Shown here in pieces: positions 41,066 to 50,475 of a stretch of 64,000 nucleotides of DNA. The stretch lies in assembly GCA_947166385.1 (NCBI GenBank), contig CAMVEB010000012.1, positions 1-64,000 on the forward strand. The letters are read 5' to 3'. A program made the position numbers and the translations under genes. How positions within the stretch are numbered: position 1 is the first letter of the stretch; each line of letters begins with the position of its first letter. The DNA is from an uncultured Clostridia bacterium (GTDB taxonomy: Bacteria > Bacillota > Clostridia > Christensenellales > Aristaeellaceae). A model generated the notes under the pieces. That model had not been told where the DNA came from. It saw only the letters and a list, made by a program, of their open reading frames with translations, and did not search any database.

Positions 41066-41578
41066 ATGCAGCAGAATAAACTCTACCGCGAAGAGGCGCT
41101 GAAGCGCATTTCCTCTCCCGACCAGCTGAATGGCTATATCCGGACATCACGCTCCAGCGTATGGTTTGTGCTGGGCGCCATTTTGCTGGTGCTTGTCGGC
41201 ATTCTGGTGTGGGGGTTCACCGGTTCTTTTGAAGTTACGATGGAAGCCCGCGGCGGGACCTATGAAGGCAAATCCGCCTGCTTCATTCATCCTTCCGAGC
41301 GGAATGATATTGAGGCCGGCATGCAGGTGCTGTATATGGCGCCCGACAAATCAACCCATACCGGCTTTATCTCTTTCATCGGAGACAGCCCCCTGTCCTA
41401 TGCTGCCGCCTGCGAGCGCTTTTCCATCGGCCTGATGAACCGCATCGGGTTCACTCCCGGTTCAGAGCTGTATGTCGCGGAGTTGATACTGAATGACAAC
41501 CGGAAGAATGAGTTCGCCACCGTGAAAATCATCCGGGATGTCATCAAGCCCAGCGAACTGCTTTTCACTACGAAATAG
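41066..41578 (+). CDS. Short adaptor protein of the RiPP exporter (NHLM secretion-protein-like)
   Basis: 170 residues; CGGAGGCG before ATG 41066. Residues 1-30 are cytoplasmic (KLYREEALKRISSPDQLNGY), one TM at about 32-54 (VWFVLGAILLVLVGILVWGF), then an extracytoplasmic beta-domain (GSFEVTMEARGGTYEGKSAC, IEAGMQVLYMAPDKSTHTGF, ELYVAELILNDNRKN). The start (RISSPDQLN) is what NHLM-type HlyD-like secretion proteins show, but the long coiled-coil hairpin of a full membrane-fusion protein is missing; typical members are more than twice this length. It suits a single-membrane cell. The C39 exporter gene follows 4 nt downstream. Confidence 0.75.
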   Translation: MQQNKLYREEALKRISSPDQLNGYIRTSRSSVWFVLGAILLVLVGILVWGFTGSFEVTMEARGGTYEGKSACFIHPSERNDIEAGMQVLYMAPDKSTHTGFISFIGDSPLSYAAACERFSIGLMNRIGFTPGSELYVAELILNDNRKNEFATVKIIRDVIKPSELLFTTK

Positions 41579-41582
41579 AAAG

Positions 41583-43775
41583 ATGGGAATTCAGAAAGCC
41601 ATGAAGCATACAAAAGTTCGCCAACCCATCTCCAAAGGAGTTGCACATGTCCCGTTTGTCATGCAGCTGGAGGCGCTGGAATGCGGCGCCGCCTCCCTTT
41701 GCATGTGTCTGGCCTACTTTGGCAAGCATATTCCTCTGGAACAGATCCGGAAGGACTGCGGCGTTTCCCGGGACGGATCCAATCTGAAAAGCATCTACCT
41801 GGTTGCTCAGAACTACGGCCTGAAACCCGCCGCTTTCCGATATCAGACGCAAAGCCTGCTCCACAAGGCAACCTTCCCCTGCATCATTCACTGGGACTTC
41901 AACCACTTTATCGTCCTGAACGGGTGGCGCGGAAAGCACGTCTGGATCAATGATCCGGGCCGCGGGCTGGTGAAAATGACGATTGATGAATTTGATCAGC
42001 ATTTTACAGGGATCTGCCTGACCCTGACGCCCAGCGAAGATTTCCGGGCGGAAGGCTCCCCACCCTCCATGTGGGGGTTCACCAAAGAAAGGCTGAAGGG
42101 CACAGGCCCTATGTTTGCCCTGATCATCGCCACCTCCACGATTGCGGCGATCATCAGCATCATCACGCCGGCCATGTCGCGGTTCTATATTGACGGCCTG
42201 CTGGCCACCTTTTCCAACGCAACCCCCTTCTTCCTGTTCTATACCCTGATCGCGCTGCTGCAGCTGGGAGCTATCTGGATCAAGTCTGTCTATCTGCTGC
42301 GCCTGCAGGGCAAAATGGCGATCGTTGCCAACACTTCCTATGTCTGGCATCTCCTGCGGCTGCCGGTGGACTTTTTCGCCCAGCGGATGGCCGGCGACCT
42401 GCTGAAGCGCCAGGAAGCCAACCAGGAAATCGCCTCCACCCTGATCAGCACCTTTGCCCCCCTGGCTCTGGACGCCATCTCGATGCTGTTCAATCTGTTC
42501 GTCATGTTCACCTTCAGCCCCCTGCTGGCGGCAGCAGGGGTTCTGTCCGTCGCAGTCAACCTCTGGCTGTCCCGGGTCATCGCCAAAAAGCGGGTCAATG
42601 TCACCCGCGTGAAAATGACCACCGACGGCAAGCTGAACGGCATGACCATCTCCGGGATCGAGATGATTGAAACCATCAAGTCCGCCGGCGCGGAGAACGG
42701 TTTCTTCACCAAATGGGCAGACTATGAATGCCAGTACAACGATCAGGTGGTTCAGTATAACAAACTGGATCAGTATCTGGGCCAGATTCCCGGGCTGATC
42801 ACCCTGCTGACAGGCAATATCGTGCTGTTTCTGGGCGTCGCCCTGGTCATGCAGGGACGATGGACCGTCGGAATCGTGTCCGCCTTCAACGGCTTCCTGA
42901 CCGCCTTCTCCACCCCCGCAGCCTCTCTGATCGCTGCCGGTCAGAGTTACCAGGAAATGCGCGCCAACATGGAACGCATTCAGGACGTGCTGAAATACCC
43001 GACGGATGTGCCGGAAGGGCCTGTTGACATCGACTCTCTGAAGGATGCGCAGAAGCTTTCCGGCCGGCTGGAAATGAAAAACATCACCTTCGGCTATAAC
43101 CGGCTGCTTCCGCCGCTGCTGCAGGATTTCTCCCTGTCGCTGGAACCCGGCCGCAGCGTCGCCCTGGTAGGTTCCTCCGGCTGCGGCAAATCCACCCTGG
43201 CCCGCCTGATTCTTGGCACCTATGAGCCCTGGGCGGGTGAGATCCTTTACGACGGAAAGCCAAGGAAGGAGATTGACCGCAGCGTTTTCACCGGTTCGGT
43301 CGCTGCCGTGAACCAGGATATCTTTCTCTTCCGGGATACCATTGCCAACAATATCCGCACAGGAGACCGGTCCATCCAGGAATTCGAGGTCATCATGGCC
43401 GCCCGGGATGCGGATATCCATACCTTTATTGCCCAGCGGGAAGGCGGTTACGAAAGCATGGTGTCCGAAGGCGGACGGGACATGTCCGGCGGTCAGCGGC
43501 AACGGATTGAGATTGCCCGGGCCCTGGCCCAGCAGCCGACCCTCCTGATCCTGGATGAAGCGACTTCCGCGCTGGATACCGAGTCGGAACACCGCATCAT
43601 CAAAGCCATTACCGACCAGGGCATCTCTCTGGTCATTATCTCCCACCGCCTCTCCATCATCCGGGACTGCGATGAGATCATCGTGCTGAACCGGGGCCAG
43701 ATTGTAGACCGGGGCCGGCACGAGGAGCTGATGGCCCGGTGTGAGACCTATCAGACCATGATCGCGAGCAACTGA
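41583..43775 (+). CDS. C39-peptidase ABC exporter for the Nif11-type peptides
   Basis: 730 residues from ATG 41583 (ATG 41601 is possible; no strong ribosome site, so coupling to the previous gene is likely). Domain order: C39 peptidase 15-150 with VMQLEALECGAASLCMC (catalytic Cys) and HFIVLNGWRGKHVWINDPGR (His, Asp); six TM helices 165-450; ATPase 495-725 with GSSGCGKSTLARL, AAVNQDIFLFRDTIANNI, SGGQRQRIEIARALA and LLILDEATSALD. The peptidase should cut after the Gly-Gly of the Nif11 leaders encoded at 50.2-51 kb while the core is exported. It is a member of the NHLM peptidase/permease/ATPase group by layout and context. Confidence 0.92.
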   Translation: MGIQKAMKHTKVRQPISKGVAHVPFVMQLEALECGAASLCMCLAYFGKHIPLEQIRKDCGVSRDGSNLKSIYLVAQNYGLKPAAFRYQTQSLLHKATFPCIIHWDFNHFIVLNGWRGKHVWINDPGRGLVKMTIDEFDQHFTGICLTLTPSEDFRAEGSPPSMWGFTKERLKGTGPMFALIIATSTIAAIISIITPAMSRFYIDGLLATFSNATPFFLFYTLIALLQLGAIWIKSVYLLRLQGKMAIVANTSYVWHLLRLPVDFFAQRMAGDLLKRQEANQEIASTLISTFAPLALDAISMLFNLFVMFTFSPLLAAAGVLSVAVNLWLSRVIAKKRVNVTRVKMTTDGKLNGMTISGIEMIETIKSAGAENGFFTKWADYECQYNDQVVQYNKLDQYLGQIPGLITLLTGNIVLFLGVALVMQGRWTVGIVSAFNGFLTAFSTPAASLIAAGQSYQEMRANMERIQDVLKYPTDVPEGPVDIDSLKDAQKLSGRLEMKNITFGYNRLLPPLLQDFSLSLEPGRSVALVGSSGCGKSTLARLILGTYEPWAGEILYDGKPRKEIDRSVFTGSVAAVNQDIFLFRDTIANNIRTGDRSIQEFEVIMAARDADIHTFIAQREGGYESMVSEGGRDMSGGQRQRIEIARALAQQPTLLILDEATSALDTESEHRIIKAITDQGISLVIISHRLSIIRDCDEIIVLNRGQIVDRGRHEELMARCETYQTMIASN

Positions 43776-43795
43776 GGAAAGGAGGGAGCATCCGG

Positions 43796-45973
43796 ATGGA
43801 AACCTGGTTTGGAAAGCAACTGAAAAAGAGACTGCTGACGGATCAGGAAAGGTTTTCCAGCAGCCTTTCCGATATCAGCAGCGTCATCATCGGCAGGAAT
43901 GTCCGGGAGATGAATATGGAATCCGAGCGCCGCATCACCCGGGACGCGGTGGAAGAACTGCTGAAATACTTCAGGCTGGAAGAGCGGGACTGGCCGGAAA
44001 GCCTGACAGAGACAAAAGATATCCTGGATTACTTTCTGTCTCCGGCCGGCATCATGCGCCGGGCCGTTGAGCTGACAGATGACTGGTACAACCATGCCAT
44101 GGGCACCTATCTCGGCTCCACGAAAGACGGGCAGCTGATTGTGCTGATCCCCAAACGGAACCATTATGAATACCTGGATCATTCCACCGGCGAGACAGTA
44201 CGGGTGACCGCCCATACCGCCGCCCATATTGCCAGTGACGCGCTGTGTTTCTACCGGCCGCTCCCTCTTCGCCCTCTGACCGTGAAGGATCTGCTCCTTT
44301 TCACTTTCCGCGAGTTATCCGTCTATGACTATCTGACCGTGATCCTGATCATCCTGGCCGTGATCGGTCTGTCCATGGTCACCCCCACTGTCACTCAATA
44401 CCTGTTTTCCCAGGTGGTATACGCGGACAGCATGTCTCCGCTGATTTCAATCGCGGCGCTCCTGGTCTGCGTCAGTATCGCGACAACGTTCATGTCGATC
44501 TCCCGCGAAATTGTGATCAACAGGATCCTGATCAAGGCCGATGTCTCGATCCGTGCCGCGGTCATGATGCGGCTGATCAGCCTGCCCGCCGCCTTCTTCA
44601 AAAACTATTCCACGGCAGAGCTGGCCAACCGGGCCCAGACGATCAACGCCCTGTGCACCTCCATCTGCAGAGCGCTCTTTTCCTCCGGCATGACCGCGCT
44701 GCTCAGCCTGATCTACATCTTCCAGATTTTCGCGCTCACCCCTGCCCTGGCTGGCCCGGCGCTGCTGGTGATCCTGGTCATGATGATCTTTATTTCCATC
44801 ACGGTATGGCTGCAGATCGGCGTCACGGAAAAGCAGCTGCGCTATACCTCCATGCAGCACGGCATCCTTTACAGCTACATCACCAACATGGAAAAGATCA
44901 AGAGCACGGCCATGGAGAAGCGGGCCTTCTCCAACTGGCTGAATACCTACCGGAAAAGCGCGGAACCCCAGTATCACCCGCCGAAACTGCTGGTGCTGAA
45001 ACCCGTTTTCACCCTGGCCATCACCCTGTTCGGCACGCTGCTGTTCTACCGGGTTGCGCTGGCCAGCCATATCACGCCTTCCCGCTACATGGGCTTCCAG
45101 TCTTCCTTTGCCCTGCTGATGGCGGCCTTCACGCAGCTGTTTGATGTGGTGCAGAATATCGCGATGATCCGCCCGATCCTGAATAACGTAAAGCCGATTC
45201 TGGATGCGGCGCCAGAGCTGGCGGAAAGCAAGAAAAATGTCGACTCGCTGACAGGGGCGATTTCCATCACCGGTGTCTCCTTCACGTATGAAGACTCCTC
45301 GGTTCCGGTTCTGAACAACCTGAACCTGAATATCAATCCGGGCGAATACGTGGCGATTGTCGGCCGAAGCGGCTGCGGCAAGTCCACACTGATGCGTCTT
45401 CTCCTGGGATTTGAAAAACCGCAGACCGGTGTCATCAGCTATGACGGCAACGATATGAAGTCCATGAACCTCCAGTCCCTGCGCCGCCGGATCGGCTGCG
45501 TCATGCAGAACGACAGACTGTTTCCCGGCAACATCCTGTCCAACATCAGCATTTCCGCTCCGGGTCTGACCGAGGAAGACGCCTGGAAAGCGGCGGAACT
45601 GGCCGGCATTGCCGATGATATCCGGGCGATGCCCATGGGCATGCATACGCTGATTTCAGAGGGCGCCAGCTGCATTTCCGGCGGTCAGCGCCAGCGGCTG
45701 ATTATCGCCCGGGCTATCGCCAGCAATCCGAAAATTCTGCTGATGGACGAGGCAACCTCCGCCCTGGACAACCTGACCCAAAAAGCTGTTTCGGAGTCGC
45801 TGGACAGGCTGAACGTGACCCGGATCGTGATCGCTCACCGGCTGTCGACCATCCGCCACTGTGACCGGATCCTGGTGATGGACGGCGGCAGAATCGTGGA
45901 GCAGGGAACCTATGACGAACTGACGAAAAAAAACGGCCTGTTCGCGGATCTGATCCGCTTCCAGCAGGCCTGA
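43796..45973 (+). CDS. Second NHLM-type ABC exporter subunit (peptidase-less)
   Basis: 725 residues; GGAAAGGAGGGAGC before ATG. The first 150 residues are not a C39 peptidase; they form a region with ERRITRDAVEELLKYFRLEE and GQLIVLIPKRNHYEYLDHST, a cyclic-nucleotide-like or degenerate regulatory domain seen in the second protein of NHLM export pairs. Six TM helices lie at about 180-460. ATPase: GRSGCGKSTLMRLLLGFEKP, IGCVMQNDRLFPGNILSNIS, SGGQRQRLIIARAIASN, LLMDEATSALDN, VIAHRLSTIRH. It probably pairs with the C39 protein as a heterodimer. It ends 15 nt before the convergent rSAM gene. Confidence 0.9.
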   Translation: METWFGKQLKKRLLTDQERFSSSLSDISSVIIGRNVREMNMESERRITRDAVEELLKYFRLEERDWPESLTETKDILDYFLSPAGIMRRAVELTDDWYNHAMGTYLGSTKDGQLIVLIPKRNHYEYLDHSTGETVRVTAHTAAHIASDALCFYRPLPLRPLTVKDLLLFTFRELSVYDYLTVILIILAVIGLSMVTPTVTQYLFSQVVYADSMSPLISIAALLVCVSIATTFMSISREIVINRILIKADVSIRAAVMMRLISLPAAFFKNYSTAELANRAQTINALCTSICRALFSSGMTALLSLIYIFQIFALTPALAGPALLVILVMMIFISITVWLQIGVTEKQLRYTSMQHGILYSYITNMEKIKSTAMEKRAFSNWLNTYRKSAEPQYHPPKLLVLKPVFTLAITLFGTLLFYRVALASHITPSRYMGFQSSFALLMAAFTQLFDVVQNIAMIRPILNNVKPILDAAPELAESKKNVDSLTGAISITGVSFTYEDSSVPVLNNLNLNINPGEYVAIVGRSGCGKSTLMRLLLGFEKPQTGVISYDGNDMKSMNLQSLRRRIGCVMQNDRLFPGNILSNISISAPGLTEEDAWKAAELAGIADDIRAMPMGMHTLISEGASCISGGQRQRLIIARAIASNPKILLMDEATSALDNLTQKAVSESLDRLNVTRIVIAHRLSTIRHCDRILVMDGGRIVEQGTYDELTKKNGLFADLIRFQQA

Positions 45974-45988
45974 CAAAGTTCATCCCTT

Positions 45989-47122
45989 TTATTCCTGGTA
46001 AAGAATCTTCTCCATCTTTCCCCGGCGGATCGCCCCGGGGATTTTTTCACGCCAGCCCTGCCCGAAAAACTCGCAGCAGGACGGATCGCACCCGGTAAAC
46101 CCGTCTCCGGACGCCATGGCGTTCATCCGGCATCCCCCGCCGCACTCCGGGGCAGATTCACAGGCAGCGCATTTTGCGTTGCGTTCCAGCTGTTCCCCGA
46201 CCGTGTAGTTGCAGAAGCGCCGGAAAGAAGGAACTCCCATCGCTTCCTCCAGGGACATTTCGAGCAGAGAGGGAGCCCCGGCTACCAGTTCGTCGAAAGA
46301 TGCCAGCCCGGCACAGGGAAGCAGCCGGCCTCCGGCTGTCAGGAAGGGAAAGGACAGCGCGTGTTTGCATACGCTCCGATCCCGGCAGTCCGCGTTCCGG
46401 GGAAACTGCGCCACGGGAACGGACCAGCCATGCCAGTCCGGATCCGCCGCGAAAAAGCCGCCCAACCGCAGCCGCAGCGGATATTCCCCGGCATAGTAGC
46501 CAGCAATGGCATCCAGGAAAGCATCATACATCTCCGGAAAGGCGGGGGGCGAAACTTCCGTCCCTTCCGCTCCGGCCCGGCCCAGGGGAAGCAGCGGCTT
46601 CACCTTGACCGTGGAGCAGCCGTGCGCATACAGTCTGCGCAGAGAGGACCGCAGGAAAGGCAGATTCCCGCGATGCAGCGTCATCAGCGATCCGGTTGTC
46701 AGTCCGGCTTCCCGGCTCAGATCCATGGCCCGGAAGGCCGCTTCCTCCGCTCCGGGCACGTTCCGCAGCCAGTCGTGGCAGCCGCCGTCGCCGTCATAGC
46801 TAACCGTGATTTCCGGCCGGTGTCCGGTCTCTGCAATCCGCCTCAGTACATCCTCCGTCAGCAGGCTGCCGTTGGTCGCGATCTGGAGAATCCCGATTTT
46901 GTGCTCTGCCAGGCATCGCAGCAGGTCCGAAAGATCTGCCCGCAGGAGCGGCTCTCCCCCTGTCAGGCAGACTTCCCGGACGCCTGCTTCCGCCATCCTG
47001 GCGCAAAGCGCTTCAAGGCCGGAGAGCGGCAGTTCCCCGTTCACGTTGCCTACAAAGCAGTGCCGGCACCGATAGTTGCACAGCCCTGTCACAGCCCACT
47101 GAATGATGGGAGCCGGATTCAT
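45989..47122 (-). CDS. Radical SAM/SPASM peptide-modifying enzyme 3
   Basis: 377 residues. The [4Fe-4S]/SAM motif is at the very N-terminus: LCNYRCRHC (Cys15, 19, 22), with GGEPLLRADL and the TNGSLLT strand following. The SPASM end has clustered cysteines: CRDRSVCKHAL, LLPCAGL, NAKCAACESAPECGGGCRMN and CDPSCCEF. Unlike the 478-residue enzyme it lacks an N-terminal peptide-recognition extension. The central segment GCHDWLRNVPGAEEAAFRAM is shared with that enzyme (VHDWMRNVPGAEETVLQAI), so they are paralogues. It overlaps that gene by 4 nt (ATGA-type). The likely substrate is the Nif11 peptides; the bond formed is not known. Confidence 0.88.
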   Translation of the reverse strand: MNPAPIIQWAVTGLCNYRCRHCFVGNVNGELPLSGLEALCARMAEAGVREVCLTGGEPLLRADLSDLLRCLAEHKIGILQIATNGSLLTEDVLRRIAETGHRPEITVSYDGDGGCHDWLRNVPGAEEAAFRAMDLSREAGLTTGSLMTLHRGNLPFLRSSLRRLYAHGCSTVKVKPLLPLGRAGAEGTEVSPPAFPEMYDAFLDAIAGYYAGEYPLRLRLGGFFAADPDWHGWSVPVAQFPRNADCRDRSVCKHALSFPFLTAGGRLLPCAGLASFDELVAGAPSLLEMSLEEAMGVPSFRRFCNYTVGEQLERNAKCAACESAPECGGGCRMNAMASGDGFTGCDPSCCEFFGQGWREKIPGAIRRGKMEKILYQE

Positions 47123-48555
47123 AGCGTTTCCTCCAGCAGTTTTTTCAGCCGGTCAAAATACCCACCCCGGAAAAACCGGCAGAGCACGGGATCCGGTGTC
47201 CGGATGCCTTTCATGGCATCCACCCCGATATAGCTGCCGGCTCTGACCGCCAGCGCCGCGATACCGCAGGCCCGGCAGGAGCCGCCCCGGCACAGCCTGC
47301 CCCAGGGACAGGCCCGGCACTGCGGATTGCAGGCCAGCATCTCTTCCCTGCTCAGCGTCATCATCCGGCTGTATTCCGAATCATTCAGGATGTCCCGCAG
47401 GGAACGGGTATGCACATTGTTGTCCCGGATCAGAAAACCGCCTGACAGGGAAGCGCCTTCAAACGCGTCACAGGGCAGGACCCGCCCGTCGCCGGCTACA
47501 AAAAAGCTTTCTGCGCATTTTCCGCACCAGGCGCTGTCCGGAACCTCCTCGGAAAGCCAGTTGGGATGCTCCCGGCTGACATCCTCCGCCGTCGTTTCCG
47601 GGCTGATTTCCAGCCCGTTGAAAAAACGGATCTTTGTTTTCCATCCCCTGTTTTCCCGCAGAACACGGACCAGTTCCAGCTGGGTTTCCAGGTATTCGTC
47701 GTCCGTCAGGGTATTCTTTCCCTGGTTCATCCATTTGGGCGTCTGTGTCGTACGGATTACAAACAGCGTATCCACGCCCATCTCCGCCATTTTCCGGACG
47801 GTCGGCACCGCGGCCGGCAGCGTTACCGTGTTCAGGTTCATACTCGCCCTCACCGGCAGCCCATGTGTCTTGCACACCGCGATCGCCTGCAGCACGGTCT
47901 CTTCCGCTCCCGGCACGTTGCGCATCCAGTCATGGACGCCCAGTCCGTCAAAGCTGATCATCATCTCCGGCCGCTGGCCTTCCCCTTCCAGCCGCCGCAG
48001 CGTTTCCTCCGTCAGCTTCAGCGCGTTGGTATAGATCCGGGACACCCGCATTCCCTTTGCCGCGATCTCACGCACAATCCGGAAAAAATCCGGATGCAGC
48101 AGGGGTTCGCCCCCGGTCAGCATGACGTTCAGAATCCCGCACTCCGCCATCTCCCCGATCAGCTTGCGGCACTCCTCCCAGGTGAATTCCACGGGCGTAA
48201 CCGCTGTGTCCGAAGCCATAAAGCAGTGGCGGCACCGCGCGTTGCACCGCCCCGTAATCCCCCAGGCCGCGGAAATGATCCGCCGGTTATCATGGTATCG
48301 ATAATCCTGCCAGGGCTTCCAGGGACGCGGTTCCTCCGAGGCCTGCACAATCCCCTTCATTTCCAGCAAATCCAGCGCTTTCTGTTCCGTCTCCGTCAGG
48401 TTCTCCAGGAGCGTCGTCCCGTCACAGCGGCTCAGCAGGGCAAACAGAGGCAGTGAAAGGGGGCGCGGCATGTCGCGGGAGCCCAGCGGATCCAGGTACA
48501 TCAGGTGCCCCCTGTACCCCCGCAGTCCCCAGGGCTCCTTCAGGGTATAATACAT
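47119..48555 (-). CDS. Radical SAM/SPASM peptide-modifying enzyme 2 with N-terminal recognition domain
   Basis: 478 residues. Residues 1-90 resemble a PqqD-like peptide-binding region (SLPLFALLSRCDGTTLLENL, EKALDLLEMKG-like). The core motif is GRCNARCRHC (Cys104, 108, 111), with VMLTGGEPLLHPDFF and RIYTNALKL. SPASM cysteines occur in WCGKCAESFFV, VLPCDAFEGA, ACNPQCRACPWGRLCRGGSC and RACGIA. Such enzymes form thioether or C-C bonds, or otherwise alter peptide side chains. The RRE-like part would grip the leader. The gene lies 15 nt after enzyme 1 and overlaps enzyme 3, so the three are one transcript after the precursor genes. Confidence 0.88.
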   Translation of the reverse strand: MYYTLKEPWGLRGYRGHLMYLDPLGSRDMPRPLSLPLFALLSRCDGTTLLENLTETEQKALDLLEMKGIVQASEEPRPWKPWQDYRYHDNRRIISAAWGITGRCNARCRHCFMASDTAVTPVEFTWEECRKLIGEMAECGILNVMLTGGEPLLHPDFFRIVREIAAKGMRVSRIYTNALKLTEETLRRLEGEGQRPEMMISFDGLGVHDWMRNVPGAEETVLQAIAVCKTHGLPVRASMNLNTVTLPAAVPTVRKMAEMGVDTLFVIRTTQTPKWMNQGKNTLTDDEYLETQLELVRVLRENRGWKTKIRFFNGLEISPETTAEDVSREHPNWLSEEVPDSAWCGKCAESFFVAGDGRVLPCDAFEGASLSGGFLIRDNNVHTRSLRDILNDSEYSRMMTLSREEMLACNPQCRACPWGRLCRGGSCRACGIAALAVRAGSYIGVDAMKGIRTPDPVLCRFFRGGYFDRLKKLLEETL

Positions 48556-48570
48556 CGTAAGTTCCCATCC

Positions 48571-50112
48571 TTATCCGAAGAATGCTGTCGATTCTGTCAG
48601 CCTGTCCTTCATCATATTCATGACGGTTTCCTGGTCCATGGTCGTCAGCAGCGTCTGCCGCTCCCCGGCTGTCAGGCCACGGAAGAAGCTGTACAGGGAA
48701 AGCGTCTGGGACAGCGCGCCGTCCTTCGCAAACGTCCGCTCGCTGATCCGCACCACGGTATAGTCAAAAGCCCGGGGAGTGCCCCCGCAGGAGCCCTTCC
48801 GCAGGTCCCCGCGTCCCAGCAGGCTCTCTACGGCGCATCCGCCGCCGCAGTACATCAGATACGGGCATTCCCTGCATTCCGGTATGTTATCCACCGTGCG
48901 GGTCCGCCACTTGCTGAAGTCAAAGCTGAATCGGAACCTGCCTGCCCCAATATCCGTAAAACCGATCGCATACTCCTCCATGGATACCAGATCCCAGCAG
49001 GGATAGATCATCCCCTCCGGATCCACCACCAGCATCGTCGATTCCGCTCCGCAGTACGCCGGCGAGAACGCGGGATAGCTTTCCCGCTTCATGGCTTTCG
49101 AAATCCGGGCAGCCATCTCCTGGTAAATCCGGCTGTGGCTCACGTCCTTTTCCCCGCAAATCCCATGCTCGCACAGAACCCGGAACAGTTCCTCCTCTGT
49201 AATGGCGTTCTTCGGATCCTCCTCAAAGCAGGATGTGGTGGCTTTGAAGTAATAGCGGAATATGGGATACGCGGTGAATCCCCGCTGTCGAAAGGCTTCC
49301 GGCAGGGCCATGGCGCTGTCCAGGTTGGACCGGTTCACGTTCACCCGGACATGGATGGAAATCCCGTTCTCCAGCGCCAGCCCGATATTGTCCATGATCC
49401 GCTCATACGTTCCCTGCCCCCCGGCCAGGAAACGCCGCCCGTCATGGGTTTCCCCGACACCGTCCACCGTCACCTGCAGGAACAGGAAGGGATGGTCCTT
49501 CAGCAGGCCGATAAACCGATCCAGTTCGTATCCGTTGGTCACGCACACCAGCTTCATGTCCAGCGCTTCCGCCCGCTCAATGATTCGGGTCACGATTTCC
49601 CGGTTGGCGTTCAGCAGGGGTTCCCCGCCGTACAGCGTGCAGCCCTTCGGGTGAATGCCCATCTGGCGATAGGCCTCCATCTGGCGGAAGATCGCATCCA
49701 GCGTTTCTTCGCTCATCGTGCGGGAAAGCCATTGCTGCCCGCGCTCCAGCCGTGCCCGCTCGAAGCAGTATTCGCAGCGGAAGTTGCAGTTATACGTCGG
49801 CAGGATCACCAGTTCAGTATGACTCCGGTAGGGAATCAGCCAGTACAGCCGGGAAAGAATACGAACGTTCTCCTCTTCCTCCTCCGCCGTTTCCCGCACC
49901 AGATGTCCCCGTTTCCCAAGCCGGTCCAGGGTCTCCGATGCCAGGGCACCGAGCACTTCCGGATCTTCCTTCCCCCGGCGGAGAATTTCCGCCTCGCCGG
50001 ATGTCATCACGTCAAACGCGCCGTACAGCCCGTTGACTGCCACGGCATGCGTGTGATCCTTCTGAAAAGGATAGATCAGTTCATATCGGCTGACCCGCAA
50101 TGGTTTCTCCAT
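48571..50112 (-). CDS. Radical SAM/SPASM peptide-modifying enzyme 1
   Basis: 513 residues from ATG 50112 (GGAGG about 16 nt upstream, so spacing is loose; the frame starts 20 codons earlier). Residues 1-95 form an N-terminal helical/PqqD-like part (SGEAEILRRGKEDPEVLGAL, then LDRLGKRGHLVRE). The radical SAM motif is YNCNFRCEYC (Cys109, 113, 116) with CTLYGGEPLLNANREIV and CVTNGYELDRFIGLL. The SPASM domain shows FSPAYCGAEST, MIYPCWDL, CRECPYLMYCGGGCAVESLL. This is the SCIFF/ranthipeptide-maturase-like subgroup by layout, known to join Cys sulfur to a side-chain carbon. It is the first enzyme gene after the precursors, behind a terminator. Confidence 0.88.
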   Translation of the reverse strand: MEKPLRVSRYELIYPFQKDHTHAVAVNGLYGAFDVMTSGEAEILRRGKEDPEVLGALASETLDRLGKRGHLVRETAEEEEENVRILSRLYWLIPYRSHTELVILPTYNCNFRCEYCFERARLERGQQWLSRTMSEETLDAIFRQMEAYRQMGIHPKGCTLYGGEPLLNANREIVTRIIERAEALDMKLVCVTNGYELDRFIGLLKDHPFLFLQVTVDGVGETHDGRRFLAGGQGTYERIMDNIGLALENGISIHVRVNVNRSNLDSAMALPEAFRQRGFTAYPIFRYYFKATTSCFEEDPKNAITEEELFRVLCEHGICGEKDVSHSRIYQEMAARISKAMKRESYPAFSPAYCGAESTMLVVDPEGMIYPCWDLVSMEEYAIGFTDIGAGRFRFSFDFSKWRTRTVDNIPECRECPYLMYCGGGCAVESLLGRGDLRKGSCGGTPRAFDYTVVRISERTFAKDGALSQTLSLYSFFRGLTAGERQTLLTTMDQETVMNMMKDRLTESTAFFG

Positions 50113-50169
50113 CAGATTTTCTGTCTCCCTCCTGCCGCCTCCCCTCCCGGTCTCCGGAAAAACGGGCAG

Positions 50170-50203
50170 CATAAAAGAAACCGCCGCGCAAAAAACGGCG
50201 GTT
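50170..50203 (-). terminator. Terminator between precursor genes and enzyme genes
   Basis: On the minus strand AACCGCCG (50196-50203) pairs with CGGCGGTT (50179-50186) across a 9-nt T-rich loop, followed by TCTTTTAT. It lies 16 nt after the last precursor stop and 60 nt before the first enzyme, so it would let more precursor than enzyme mRNA be made. Confidence 0.8.
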
Positions 50204-50218
50204 CCAATTTTTCATTTC

Positions 50219-50446
50219 TCAGGCAATGCCGGGGCCTAAGCAGCCGACACTGACCGCCGCGCCGCACAGTCCGCCGGCAACGTTTTCCACATCGTCGACG
50301 CTCAGCTGCTGATCCGTCGCCTGGGCCAGGAACTTCTCCGCGGCATCTTTCGGCAGATCGATGCCGAGCTCCTTTGCATAGGCGATCAGTTCCTCCGCGG
50401 TCTTGCATTCACAGGCCTTTGCAAATTGCTCTTTCGTCAGTTGCAT
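50219..50446 (-). CDS. Nif11-type RiPP precursor C
   Basis: 75 residues. Nif11-like leader MQLTKEQFAKACECKTAEEL-IAYAKELGIDLPKDAAEKFL ending DVENVAGG (Gly58-Gly59), the cut site for C39 peptidases. Core LCGAAVSVGCLGPGIA: it shares CGAxxSxxC with the other two but lacks their first Cys and adds a C-terminal LGPGIA extension. AAGGAGA lies 10 nt before ATG. It is the last and most diverged of three precursors transcribed from the promoter at 51044-51072. Confidence 0.88.
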   Translation of the reverse strand: MQLTKEQFAKACECKTAEELIAYAKELGIDLPKDAAEKFLAQATDQQLSVDDVENVAGGLCGAAVSVGCLGPGIA

Positions 50447-50475
50447 AAACTACGGTTCTCCTTCCTTTTCGGTCA

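Noticed and set aside
41568-43721. 717-residue minus-strand open frame
   Set aside because: Exact antisense of the C39 exporter, composition without family motifs; a shadow produced by high GC third positions.
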